Shown here: piece by piece, positions 47,193 through 54,841 of the stretch | Numbering within the stretch: position 1 is the stretch's first letter | Layout: the number at the start of each line of letters is the position of its first letter | From: CAWJPY01 sp963844865 | GTDB lineage: Bacteria > Acidobacteriota > Thermoanaerobaculia > Thermoanaerobaculales > Sulfomarinibacteraceae | Assembly (NCBI GenBank): GCA_963844865.1 | Contig: CAWJPY010000008.1 | Span: 56,128-120,127 of the forward strand | DNA length: 64,000 nt | Direction: 5' to 3' | Notes under the pieces: model-generated | The model's database searches: none | Told to the model about the DNA's origin: nothing | Seen by the model: the letters and a program-made list of their open reading frames with translations, nothing else | Position numbers and translations under genes: made by a program

Positions 47193-48269
47193 CTAGTAGT
47201 GGATCTGGGGCGCGATCCGCGCGTCCGGCCCCTGGTAGGCGGTGTCCTCGGGCCGACCCGTCTTCGGGTTGTAGGCGACGGTGCGGTTGGTGTTGTTGTA
47301 CAGGTTGTACTGCATGGCGACGCGACCGCTGGTGACGTCGATGAACTGCCAGCCGGTGGCATCGCGCTCGAAGAAGGGGTCCGCGCGGTTCATGGGCACC
47401 GTGAGCTTGGGCAGGTGGCTTTCGGCCTGCGCGTAGCTCTGCGGGTACGGCCACGGCCAGGCGGTGGCCATGACCGCGTGGAACGAGATGTTGCCGATCT
47501 GGTTGTACTGGATCTGATGGACATGGCCATAGATCACGGTGACGTCGTCGAAGGGCCCAAGGAGCGCCTGCACCTCCTCCGCGTCGTCGGTCCAGAAGTT
47601 CCAGCCCTTGTAGATCTTCTGAATTGGAGAGTGGGAGAAGACCACCACGGGCGTGGACTTGGCCACCGCCTCCAGGTCCTTGGCCAGCCACGCGCGCTGC
47701 TTCTCTCCCACCATGAACGGTGAGCCGTTGGGGTTGTCGAGGGCGGCCATCTCCAGCATCCGCCGCTCGGCGGTCGGCCAGCGATCGTGGGTCCACTCGT
47801 CGTAGGTGAGGATGCTGTTCAGCACCACGAAGTGCACGCCCTTGTGGTCGAAGCTGTACCACTGGGGGCCGAAGAGCTGCGACCAGTACTCGCCCAGATC
47901 CAGGTAGTAGTCGTGCTCGCCCATCACCATGTGCGTGTCGTAGGCGAGCTTGGACAGCATGGCGGCGCCGTGGTCGAGCTCCGTCTTGGTGCCGAGCTGG
48001 GCGAGGTCGCCGCCGAACATCACGAAGTCGGGGCGTGGCTGCAGCAGGTTGGCCTCGGCCACGGCGCGGATCAGGCCGCGGTCCCAGTTGCGGACGAAAC
48101 GGTCCCCCGAAATGTGCTGGATGTGGGCGTCCGAGATGTAGGCGAAGGTGAAGCTCTGCCGCGGATCCGCGAAGGCGAGCTCGACCATGCTCACGGGGAG
48201 CACGCTCGCCGCCGCGACCGCCCCGGCGCCTTTGATGAAACCGCGTCGGGTGGAGCGATTGTCGGTCAT
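47193..48269 (-). CDS. Tat-exported calcineurin-like metallophosphoesterase
   Basis: The 358-residue protein has a twin-arginine signal (STRRGFIKGAGAVAAASVLP). The five metallophosphoesterase motifs are visible in order: YISDAHIQH, FGGDLAQ, MGEHD (Glu instead of the usual Asn in GNHD), FSHSP and YGHVHQIQYN. It therefore binds two metals and hydrolyses a phosphoester in the periplasm; the substrate is unknown. It lies 14 bases before the cytochrome c and 11 bases after the diheme peroxidase, so all are one transcript. Its association with peroxidase and cytochrome is not explained by known biology. Confidence 0.88.
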   Translation of the reverse strand: MTDNRSTRRGFIKGAGAVAAASVLPVSMVELAFADPRQSFTFAYISDAHIQHISGDRFVRNWDRGLIRAVAEANLLQPRPDFVMFGGDLAQLGTKTELDHGAAMLSKLAYDTHMVMGEHDYYLDLGEYWSQLFGPQWYSFDHKGVHFVVLNSILTYDEWTHDRWPTAERRMLEMAALDNPNGSPFMVGEKQRAWLAKDLEAVAKSTPVVVFSHSPIQKIYKGWNFWTDDAEEVQALLGPFDDVTVIYGHVHQIQYNQIGNISFHAVMATAWPWPYPQSYAQAESHLPKLTVPMNRADPFFERDATGWQFIDVTSGRVAMQYNLYNNTNRTVAYNPKTGRPEDTAYQGPDARIAPQIHY

Positions 48270-48280
48270 GGCTGCCTCCT

Positions 48281-49432
48281 CTACTTCCCGCCGGCGGTCT
48301 TGCTGGCGCGCTCGGCGAACTGCGGGCTGGTCAAGGCCTCCATGAAGGCCACCAGGTCGTCGATCTGCTGGTCGGTGAGATCGAGGGGGCGGATGCCACC
48401 GGACAGGAAGTCGTTCACCGGATCGCCCTCGTTGGTCACGCCGCCGTTTTTGTAGTGGACGACAGCGTCGCGCAGCGTCTTGACGCTGCCATCGTGCATG
48501 TAGGGTGCCGTGGCTGCGACGTTGCGGAGGGTCGGAGTCTTGAAGCTACCCAGGTCGTCGAAGTCCTTGGAGATGGCGAACCGTCCCAGCTCCGAGGTCC
48601 GTTTGTCGGACAGCACCTTCTGGTCCACCTCGCTGAGGTTCATCTTGGCCTTCATGAACTCGCCCGCCAGCTCCGGAACACCCTGCTGAATATCATTGAT
48701 GCCGACCCCGATGTTGTGGAAACGGTTGTCGGTGAACAGGGCCTGAGTCTGCTCGATGATGTGGCACGACTCGCAGCGTCCCTGGTTGACGAACAGGTCG
48801 AAGCCGCGCACCTGTTGCTCGCTGAGGGCGTTCTTCTCGCCGGCGTAGAAGTAGCGGTCGAAGGGCGAGTCTCCGGCCACCTGGGTGCGCTCGAAGGCGG
48901 CGATGGCCTGCGTGACCTCCGTCATCGTGACCTGGTCGCCGCTCTTGTCGAAGACTGTCTTGAACGCCGCCACGTACTCAGGGTCCGAACGCACGATCTT
49001 CAGGATCGGCTCGTGGTCGGGAAGGCCCATCTCCACCGGGTTGACGAATGGATGCAGCGACTGGTCCTCCAGGCTCGGCGAGCGCCCGTCCCAGAACTGC
49101 GACCCGAAGTAGGCGGCGTTGACCACCGTGGGCGCGTTGCGCGTCCCGGTCAGCTTGTTGATCCCCTCCGAGGTCACCAGCGGGCTGTCCGTGAAAGCCT
49201 TGTCAGCGGCGTGGCAGTTCGCACAGGCGACCTCACCGGTGGCGCTGAACCGTTTGTCGTTGAAGAGCTTCTCGCCGAGCGCGATCTTGTCGGCAGTCTG
49301 CGGGTTGTCCGCCGGGATCGGGACCGGCGGCAGGCCCAGCGGCGACGACGGCTCCGGCCCGGCGTTCCCCAGAGCCAGGACCCCGCCCAGGGCAGCCGCG
49401 GCGAGGACCACGAATAGGACTGACTTCCTCAT
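48281..49432 (-). CDS. Diheme cytochrome c peroxidase (MauG/CcpA family)
   Basis: The 383-residue protein has a signal peptide (SVLFVVLAAAALGGVLALG) and two haem c sites: CANCHAADKAFTDS and CESCHIIEQTQALFTDNRFHN. Other family marks are NAPTVVNAAYFGSQFWDGR and the C-terminal FKTPTLRNVAATAPYMHDG with the Met ligand of the high-potential haem. It reduces hydrogen peroxide to water in the periplasm using cytochrome c electrons. The ATG overlaps the stop of the Fur-family gene (ATGA), so they are translationally coupled. GGAGGTG lies upstream. Confidence 0.93.
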   Translation of the reverse strand: MRKSVLFVVLAAAALGGVLALGNAGPEPSSPLGLPPVPIPADNPQTADKIALGEKLFNDKRFSATGEVACANCHAADKAFTDSPLVTSEGINKLTGTRNAPTVVNAAYFGSQFWDGRSPSLEDQSLHPFVNPVEMGLPDHEPILKIVRSDPEYVAAFKTVFDKSGDQVTMTEVTQAIAAFERTQVAGDSPFDRYFYAGEKNALSEQQVRGFDLFVNQGRCESCHIIEQTQALFTDNRFHNIGVGINDIQQGVPELAGEFMKAKMNLSEVDQKVLSDKRTSELGRFAISKDFDDLGSFKTPTLRNVAATAPYMHDGSVKTLRDAVVHYKNGGVTNEGDPVNDFLSGGIRPLDLTDQQIDDLVAFMEALTSPQFAERASKTAGGK

Positions 49433-49890
49433 GGGGGCACCTCCCTTCGGTGTTGGTCGCGACACCGGCGACAGGTTCCGCGCAGCTCCACCGCGAAGGA
49501 CTCGACCTCGAAGCCGTAGGCCGAGGTGTCGGGGAGAGGCAGTGCGTCCAGCCGCTCGTCGGAGATGTCGACGATGGCATCGCAGTGGAGACAGATCAGG
49601 TGATCGTGACGCTCGACGCGCCGGTCGTACCGAGCGGAGTGTCTCGCGCGGCAGGCCTTGGTGACGGCACGAATGCGAACGAGGTTTCCCGGCGCCCTGT
49701 AGACGGTGGTCCGGGAAACGGCGGGCAGCCGGGGCAGCACCGCCTCATGGGCCCCCTCGGCGGTGGAGCGGCCGGCTATCTCGAGCACCGCCTCGAGGGT
49801 CACGCACCGTTGCCGGGTGACCCGCAGCCCTCGCTCGCCGCACAGCCTCCCCACCGTCTCCAGGCGCTGCTGCGTCGTGGCGGCGTGCAT
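49429..49890 (-). CDS. Fur/PerR-family metalloregulator
   Basis: The 153-residue protein has a winged helix (GLRVTRQRCVTLEAVLEIAG, then VSRTTVYRAPGNLV) and the metal-binding dimer domain. The zinc site is intact as two CxxC pairs, LICLHCDAIVDI and GTCRRCRDQH, and the regulatory site includes VERHDHLICLHC. The first gene of an operon with a diheme peroxidase suggests a PerR-type peroxide sensor. The recognition-helix end reads VYRAPGNLVRIRAV, which differs from the usual TLxxLxExGL; a small local change or sequencing fault is possible. It is probably autoregulated through the palindrome upstream. Confidence 0.88.
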   Translation of the reverse strand: MHAATTQQRLETVGRLCGERGLRVTRQRCVTLEAVLEIAGRSTAEGAHEAVLPRLPAVSRTTVYRAPGNLVRIRAVTKACRARHSARYDRRVERHDHLICLHCDAIVDISDERLDALPLPDTSAYGFEVESFAVELRGTCRRCRDQHRREVPP

Positions 49891-49922
49891 GGCTGTGGTT
49901 CCCAGTCTCTCTCGCTAGTCGG

Positions 49923-49955
49923 TGACAATCTATTGCATCTAGCGCGATCGGGCAA
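49923..49955 (-). promoter_or_regulatory. Promoter and PerR/Fur-type operator of the peroxide operon
   Basis: On the coding strand TTGCCC and TAGATT are 17 bases apart, 37 bases before the start codon. The dyad TGCAATAGATTGTCA (49923-49937; arms CAAT and ATTG) overlaps the -10 element, the position expected for a repressing operator of the Fur/PerR type. Confidence 0.55.
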
Positions 49956-50121
49956 CCTCTCAGCGCGTCTGCCGGAGATTCCCACCTCACAACCGGCACG
50001 GCGACACCGCTCCTTGTGACACGCCAGGCCCCTAGTGCGCTGGACGCCGCCGCGGCAGCGGCCGTGCTTCGACTTCGGGCAGCCCATGGTCGCGAACGCG
50101 GTGGCGCTGCAGGACAACATT

Positions 50122-50146
50122 ATTGCATTGTGGTGCCGGGCACCGA
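50122..50146 (+). repeat. Direct repeat flanking the peroxide operon, right copy
   Basis: ATTGCATTGTGGTGCCGGGC followed by ACCG. Compare the copy at 46652-46676. Confidence 0.65.
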
Positions 50147-50154
50147 GGCGGGGG

Positions 50155-51129
50155 TCAGGGCAGGAGGAGGGTCGAGCCCGTGGTCTCGCGGCCCTCCAGG
50201 GCGCGGTGCGCCTCGGCGGCGTCGGCGAGGGCGTAGCGGGCCCCGATCACCACCCGCACGGCGCCGCTGCGGATGACGTCGAACAGCTCCCCGGCTCCCT
50301 CCACGAGCTCCTCCCGGGTGGCGGTGTAGTCCATCATGGTGGGCCGGGTCAGGTAGAGGGACCCCCGCTGCGACAGGACGATGGGTGAGAACGGCGGCAC
50401 CGGTCCGGAGGCGTTGCCGAAGGAGACCATCAGCCCACGCCGGGCGAGCGAGCCGAGGGAGCCCTCCCAAGTCGACGCCCCCACCGAGTCGTACACCACC
50501 GGCACGCCGTCACCATCGGTAAGCTCCCGCACCCGCTTCGTGAAGTCCTCCCGCGTGTAGACGATCGGATGGTCGCAGCCGTGCTCGGCGGCCAGCTCCG
50601 CCTTGTCATCGCTGCCCACCGTGCCGATCACCGTGGCGCCCAGGTGGCGCGCCCACTGGCAGAGCAGCAGCCCGACGCCTCCGGCCGCCGCATGCACCAG
50701 CACTGTTTCACCGCGAGCGATCCGGTGCGTCTTGCGCGCCAGGTACCAGGCGGTGAGGCCCTTGAGCATCACCGCTGCGGCGATCTCTTCCGCGATGTCG
50801 TCGGGCAGCCGCACCAGCTTCGCGGCCGGCGCCAGCCGGACCTCGGCGTACGCGCCCGGGGGGCCGCCGGCGTAGGCGACGCGGTCGCCCACCGCCACCT
50901 CGCTCACACCCTCTCCCACCGCCTCCACCGTCCCGGCGCCCTCCAGGCCCGGCGTGAACGGCAGGTCCATGGGGTAGAGCCCGGTGCGGTGGTAGACGTC
51001 GATGAAGTTCAGCCCGACGGCCGACTGCCGCACCCGCGCCTCGCCGGGGCCCGGATCGCCGACCTCCACCTCCTCCAGGCGGAGGACCTCCGGCCCACCC
51101 GTCTCCTTGATGCGAATCGCCTTTGCCAT
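50155..51129 (-). CDS. NADPH:quinone oxidoreductase (zeta-crystallin type)
   Basis: The 324-residue intact protein is a zinc-free MDR-superfamily quinone reductase. Marks are GLNFIDVYHRTGLYPMDLPF, PGLEGAGTVEAVGEGV, the nucleotide-binding VHAAAGGVGLLLCQWA, and VYDSVGASTWEGSL. It makes one- or two-electron reductions of quinones with NADPH. The end GRETTGSTLLLP is typical. It is monocistronic and transcribed toward the peroxide operon. Confidence 0.93.
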   Translation of the reverse strand: MAKAIRIKETGGPEVLRLEEVEVGDPGPGEARVRQSAVGLNFIDVYHRTGLYPMDLPFTPGLEGAGTVEAVGEGVSEVAVGDRVAYAGGPPGAYAEVRLAPAAKLVRLPDDIAEEIAAAVMLKGLTAWYLARKTHRIARGETVLVHAAAGGVGLLLCQWARHLGATVIGTVGSDDKAELAAEHGCDHPIVYTREDFTKRVRELTDGDGVPVVYDSVGASTWEGSLGSLARRGLMVSFGNASGPVPPFSPIVLSQRGSLYLTRPTMMDYTATREELVEGAGELFDVIRSGAVRVVIGARYALADAAEAHRALEGRETTGSTLLLP

Positions 51130-51168
51130 GTCGACCTCCCCCGGTCCGCGGCCATCAGGGATATCGTT

Positions 51169-52020
51169 CTAGAACCGGTAGGTGATTCCGGCAAGCCCGA
51201 AGTACGATGCCTTGCGGTCCACGATGGGGCTGTCGGCGGCCTCGTCGCCCAGGAGCGATCCGTTGAGCAGGGTGACCAGGGCGATCCGGCGGTTGACCTG
51301 ATAGGTGGCGAGCAACCCCAGGGAGACGTTCGTGGTGGAGGTGCCCCGATAGGCGGGGCGCTCCGGCAGCGCCTCCGACTCCCGCACGCCGTAGTAGTAG
51401 TCCACGGTGCTCCCGTCCAGCCACTCCAGGCCGAGGGCCGGCTGCAGGCGCAGCTTGCCCCCCAACGCCGTCCGCCGGATGAAGAGGTCGACCCCGGCCT
51501 GCGTCCCGTCGCTGTTCCCCGAGACGTCCCGCCGCAGGTGGCCCCCCACGCCCCACCGACGCCGGTTCCAGGCCGCCGCCAGACCCACGTCGATGGCCCC
51601 CTTCCGGTCCGCCATGCCGCGCAGGAACGGCGAGTCCGACTCGTCGTACCCGAGGAAGCGCGGCCCGGCGATGACGGCAAGGGAGAACGGACCGGGATCC
51701 GTGAACCGGTAACCGAGACGGATGCCCTGCACGAAGAACCGCTCATAGGAGAGCTCCAGGAGCGGGATCACCGTGGTCGTGTTCTCCGCTCCCACGTAAG
51801 GCCGCGGCGACGAGATCACGCCGACACCCAGCGACCACTGCACGCCGCCGCCAGCCCCCGGCGGACCCTGGGCCAACGCCGGCGCACCCCACGCGACCCC
51901 CGCGAGCACCGCCACGGCGATCACCAACGACCTCCGCACCCTACCGACCACAGCCGCCCCCCTCCAGCGAGCCGGGCTCGCATCCTTCGGGCGGGAAAGG
52001 TCCCGGGACGTCCCCGGCAT
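51169..52020 (-). CDS. MipA/OmpV-family outer-membrane protein
   Basis: The product has a Sec signal (SLVIAVAVLAGVAWGAPALAQ) and a barrel with MipA/OmpV marks: SLGVGVISSPRPYVGAENTT, VIPLLELSYERFFVQG, RLGYRF, FDLFIRR-like strands and the C-terminal YFGLAGITYRF ending in Phe, the outer-membrane insertion signal. MipA proteins scaffold peptidoglycan enzymes or act in resistance, but the role varies. The first ATG gives a long 25-residue leader; an internal GTG at VRRSLVIAVAV may be the true start. Confidence 0.85.
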   Translation of the reverse strand: MPGTSRDLSRPKDASPARWRGAAVVGRVRRSLVIAVAVLAGVAWGAPALAQGPPGAGGGVQWSLGVGVISSPRPYVGAENTTTVIPLLELSYERFFVQGIRLGYRFTDPGPFSLAVIAGPRFLGYDESDSPFLRGMADRKGAIDVGLAAAWNRRRWGVGGHLRRDVSGNSDGTQAGVDLFIRRTALGGKLRLQPALGLEWLDGSTVDYYYGVRESEALPERPAYRGTSTTNVSLGLLATYQVNRRIALVTLLNGSLLGDEAADSPIVDRKASYFGLAGITYRF

Positions 52021-52058
52021 TCCCTCCGACTCCGCGGGGCGGCGGGACCGCGACCGCG

Positions 52059-52538
52059 TCAGTGGTGGTGCGAGCCGTCGTGGACGTGCCCATGGGCGAG
52101 CTCCTCCTCGGTGGCTTCCCGCACCTCGGTGACCTCCACGGCGAAGTTGAGGTCCTTGCCCGCCAGGGGGTGGTTGGCGTCCAGCACCACCGTGTCGTCG
52201 CTCACCGCGTTGATGGTGAGGACCACCGGCTCGCTCGCTCCCTGGGCCATCACCTGGTTGCCGACCTCGAGGTCCACCTCGTCGTCGAAGCGGGAGCGTT
52301 CGACCTCGTACAGCAGGTCCGAGCGGTGCTCCCCGTAGGCCTCGGCCGCGGGCACGTCGAGCTCGACCTTGGCCCCCGTCTCCAGCCCTTCGAGCTGGCG
52401 CTCCAGGCCGGGGATGATCTGGTCATGACCGTGCAGGTAGGTGAGGGGCTCGCGCCCCTGGGACGAATCCAACACCTCACCGGTGTCATCGGTCAGGGTG
52501 TAGTTGAAGCTGACAGCCGCATCCTTGGCGATCTTCAT
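52059..52538 (-). CDS. slyD: SlyD-type FKBP peptidyl-prolyl isomerase
   Basis: The 159-residue protein starts MKIAKDAAVSFNYTLTDDTG and has an FKBP domain (YLHGHDQIIPGLERQLEGLE) with the inserted IF/chaperone domain (AYGEHRSDLLYEVERSRFDD). The tail HGHVHDGSHHH is a short metal-binding version of the His-rich SlyD tail. It catalyses proline isomerisation, holds unfolded proteins, and in enterics helps nickel delivery to hydrogenase. AAGGAGAG precedes the ATG, which I prefer to upstream starts. Confidence 0.92.
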   Translation of the reverse strand: MKIAKDAAVSFNYTLTDDTGEVLDSSQGREPLTYLHGHDQIIPGLERQLEGLETGAKVELDVPAAEAYGEHRSDLLYEVERSRFDDEVDLEVGNQVMAQGASEPVVLTINAVSDDTVVLDANHPLAGKDLNFAVEVTEVREATEEELAHGHVHDGSHHH

Positions 52539-52648
52539 GTGGGCTCTCCTTTCGCCCGCCCGGGCCGAAAGGAGGCCGCGACCGCCCCCCGGGCCGAACC
52601 AGCCGCAGTAGTCTATCCTGGAGGTCAACCCCCAGTCGGAGGAGCACA

Positions 52649-53272
52649 GTGAAGGATCCCTATCGGCGAATTGCTCGCTTTTACGACGTCTTCGTGGAAC
52701 CCCCCAACGCCGCCCTGCGGTCCATCGCCCTGAGCATGGCGCCGCCGACCGCCGGCATGAGGGTGCTGGACGTGGGCTGTGGGACCGGCGGCAACATGGA
52801 ACGATACCAGCGGAAAGGCTGTCGGGTCTTCGGCATCGACCCGTCGCCGTCGATGATCGACGTCGCCCGCTCCAAGCTCGGTGGGCACGCCGAGCTCGAG
52901 CTGGGGAGCGCCGCCGACATGCCCTACGGAGACTCGTCCTTCGACCTCGTGACCGCGTTCCTGACCCTCCACGAGATCCCCCACCACGCGCGCGACGACG
53001 TGGTGGCCGAGATGACGCGGGTGGTCTCCCCCGACGGCCGGCTGGTGCTGGTGGACTACCGGAAGGGGAACATCAGCTTCCCCAGGGGCTGGATGTTCAA
53101 GCTGGTCATCCTGGCCCTCGAGCTCGGCGCCGGCCGTCGTCACTTCGCGAGCTATCGCGACTTCATGGCCCGCGACGGCCTGCCCGGCCTGCTGGCCGAG
53201 CACTCCCTGAGGGCGGTGGACGAGAAGGTCGTCAGCGCCGGGAACATGCACGCCCTGGTGGTGCGCGCCTGA
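52649..53272 (+). CDS. Class I SAM-dependent methyltransferase
   Basis: The 207-residue protein has the Rossmann motif I (MRVLDVGCGTGGNMERY), motif II FGIDPSPSMIDVAR, and the Methyltransf_11 core AADMPYGDSSFDLVTAFLTL. It resembles UbiE-like enzymes in its opening (YRRIARFYDVFVEP), but the substrate cannot be inferred. GGAGGAG lies before the GTG start. It diverges from slyD. Confidence 0.88.
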   Translation: MKDPYRRIARFYDVFVEPPNAALRSIALSMAPPTAGMRVLDVGCGTGGNMERYQRKGCRVFGIDPSPSMIDVARSKLGGHAELELGSAADMPYGDSSFDLVTAFLTLHEIPHHARDDVVAEMTRVVSPDGRLVLVDYRKGNISFPRGWMFKLVILALELGAGRRHFASYRDFMARDGLPGLLAEHSLRAVDEKVVSAGNMHALVVRA

Positions 53273-53346
53273 GTCGTCCCCCGCGGCGGCGAGGCGATGT
53301 GTCGAGAAATGGTAGGATCGCTGTCACCAGAGAAGAGGAGGAGCCC

Positions 53347-53877
53347 ATGCGAACACCCCTGGCTTTGCGTTGTCTCATCATCGTCGGCCTCGCCGTCTCC
53401 ATCGCGAGCCCATCCGCGGCCGATGTGCTCTGGAGCTGGCAGTTCGGGACCGAGCAGGGGACGTTCACCACCGACGGCACCCTGGCGGACACCTCGGCAG
53501 CCGGGAGCTTCACCATCTCCAACTTCCAGATCACCGCATCGACGTACCCATCGCACGTGGGAGCCGCCTACTACGAGACCCAGGCGCCCCAGGGGTTCCT
53601 GTGGGACGGGTCCGTTCCGACCCAATTCTGGCGCGCCGGCGGCATCTTCACCAACGGCTCCAACTTCTTCCTGGTGATGAACGACTGGATCTACCTGTTC
53701 CTCCCCGCATCCGGCATCGTGCGCAATGCGGACGAGGATGACGTCTACTCCGCGGCGCTGACCTTGACCCCGCTGCGCGAGCAGCTGACGCCCGCCGTGC
53801 CCGCGCTCTCCCCCTGGGGGCTCGGTCTGCTGTCGCTGATGATGGCAGGCGCCGGCGCCTGGCTGCTGCGCCGCTGA
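53347..53877 (+). CDS. Secreted protein with IPTL-CTERM-like sorting tail
   Basis: The 176-residue protein has an N-terminal signal peptide ending near SPSAADV. Its tail, VPALSPWGLGLLSLMMAGAG followed by AWLLRR, is a variant of the IPTL-CTERM sorting signal: a short PxLSPWG motif, one membrane helix and a basic end. Such tails are thought to be processed by exosortase-like enzymes. The middle (LWSWQFGTEQGTFTTDGTLA and later FNLDDF-like strands) resembles small PEP-CTERM cargo proteins. GAGGAGGAGCCC precedes the ATG. No exosortase gene is in the window. Confidence 0.75.
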   Translation: MRTPLALRCLIIVGLAVSIASPSAADVLWSWQFGTEQGTFTTDGTLADTSAAGSFTISNFQITASTYPSHVGAAYYETQAPQGFLWDGSVPTQFWRAGGIFTNGSNFFLVMNDWIYLFLPASGIVRNADEDDVYSAALTLTPLREQLTPAVPALSPWGLGLLSLMMAGAGAWLLRR

Positions 53878-53934
53878 GCCACCCTCGGGTGGTACGGGCC
53901 GCCGCCCCGGCCACCGTGGCAACATTGCGTTGCC

Positions 53935-54757
53935 ATGGTTGACGGCTCGTCCACCCGCCCCACGCCCCGGCCGGTCACTCTCTACGCCAAGGAGGGCCTC
54001 GTGGCCGGCCGTGTGCTCCGCCGCTACCAGCGCTTCCTGTGCGACGTGGAGCTGGCCGGCGGGGACCTCGTCGTCGCCCACTGCGCCAACACCGGCACCA
54101 TGGCGACCTGCTGGTCTCCCGGCGATCTCGTCCTGTTGGAGCCCAACCACAACCCGCGCCGCAAGTTGCACTGCGACTGGATCTGCAGCCGCCGCGACGG
54201 CCACTGGGTGGGCGTGCACACCGCGATCCCGAACCGGGTGGTGGAGGAGGCCGCCCGCCGGGACCTGCTGCCGGGCCTGCCCGGCCTCCATGACGTGCGT
54301 CGCGAGGTCCCCTACGGGGTCGAGCACAGCCGCATCGACGTTCTCGCCGCCGACTCGGCCGGACGCCGGGTCTACATCGAGGTCAAGAACACCACCCTGC
54401 GCGACACCGACGGCGGCGAGGCGCTGGTGCGCTTCCCCGACGCCGTCACCGTGCGCGGCGCCAAGCACCTGCGCGAGCTGCGCGCCGTGGCGCTGGAGGG
54501 GCACCGCGCCGCGGTCGTGTTCTTCGTGCACCGCGACGACGTGACCGCCTTCGACGTGGCCTCCCGCATCGACCCCGAGTACGCCTCCGAGCTCGAGCGG
54601 GCCGTGGCCGCCGGCGTCCAGCATCCTGCCGGTGCAGGCCACGATGGACGTCTCCTCCGACGAGGCGGAGCGCTGGACCGTGGGGTGGTCCCTGGCCGGG
54701 CTGCTGCCGTGGCGGCGGGACGTTTCCGGGCGCCGGAGCCGCGACGACGCGCCCTGA
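53935..54757 (+). CDS. sfsA: SfsA-family protein, one frameshift
   Basis: The roughly 273-residue product matches SfsA: KEGLVAGRVLRRYQRFLCDV, HCANTGTMATCWSPGDLVLL, VVEEAARRDLLPGL, RIDVLA and YIEVKNTTLRDTDGGEALVR with FPDAVTVRGAKHLREL. SfsA has a PD-(D/E)xK nuclease-like fold and is named for sugar fermentation stimulation; its true role is unsettled. One extra C near 54621 breaks VQILPVQATMDVSSDEAE. The C-terminus is longer than usual. Confidence 0.9.
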
Positions 54758-54841
54758 GACGGGTCGTATCTCGCCCGCCGGGTTGTACAATGTCCCCAGC
54801 ACCTCACGACACCGAAGAACCCGCTTGGTTGGGAGGACGAC

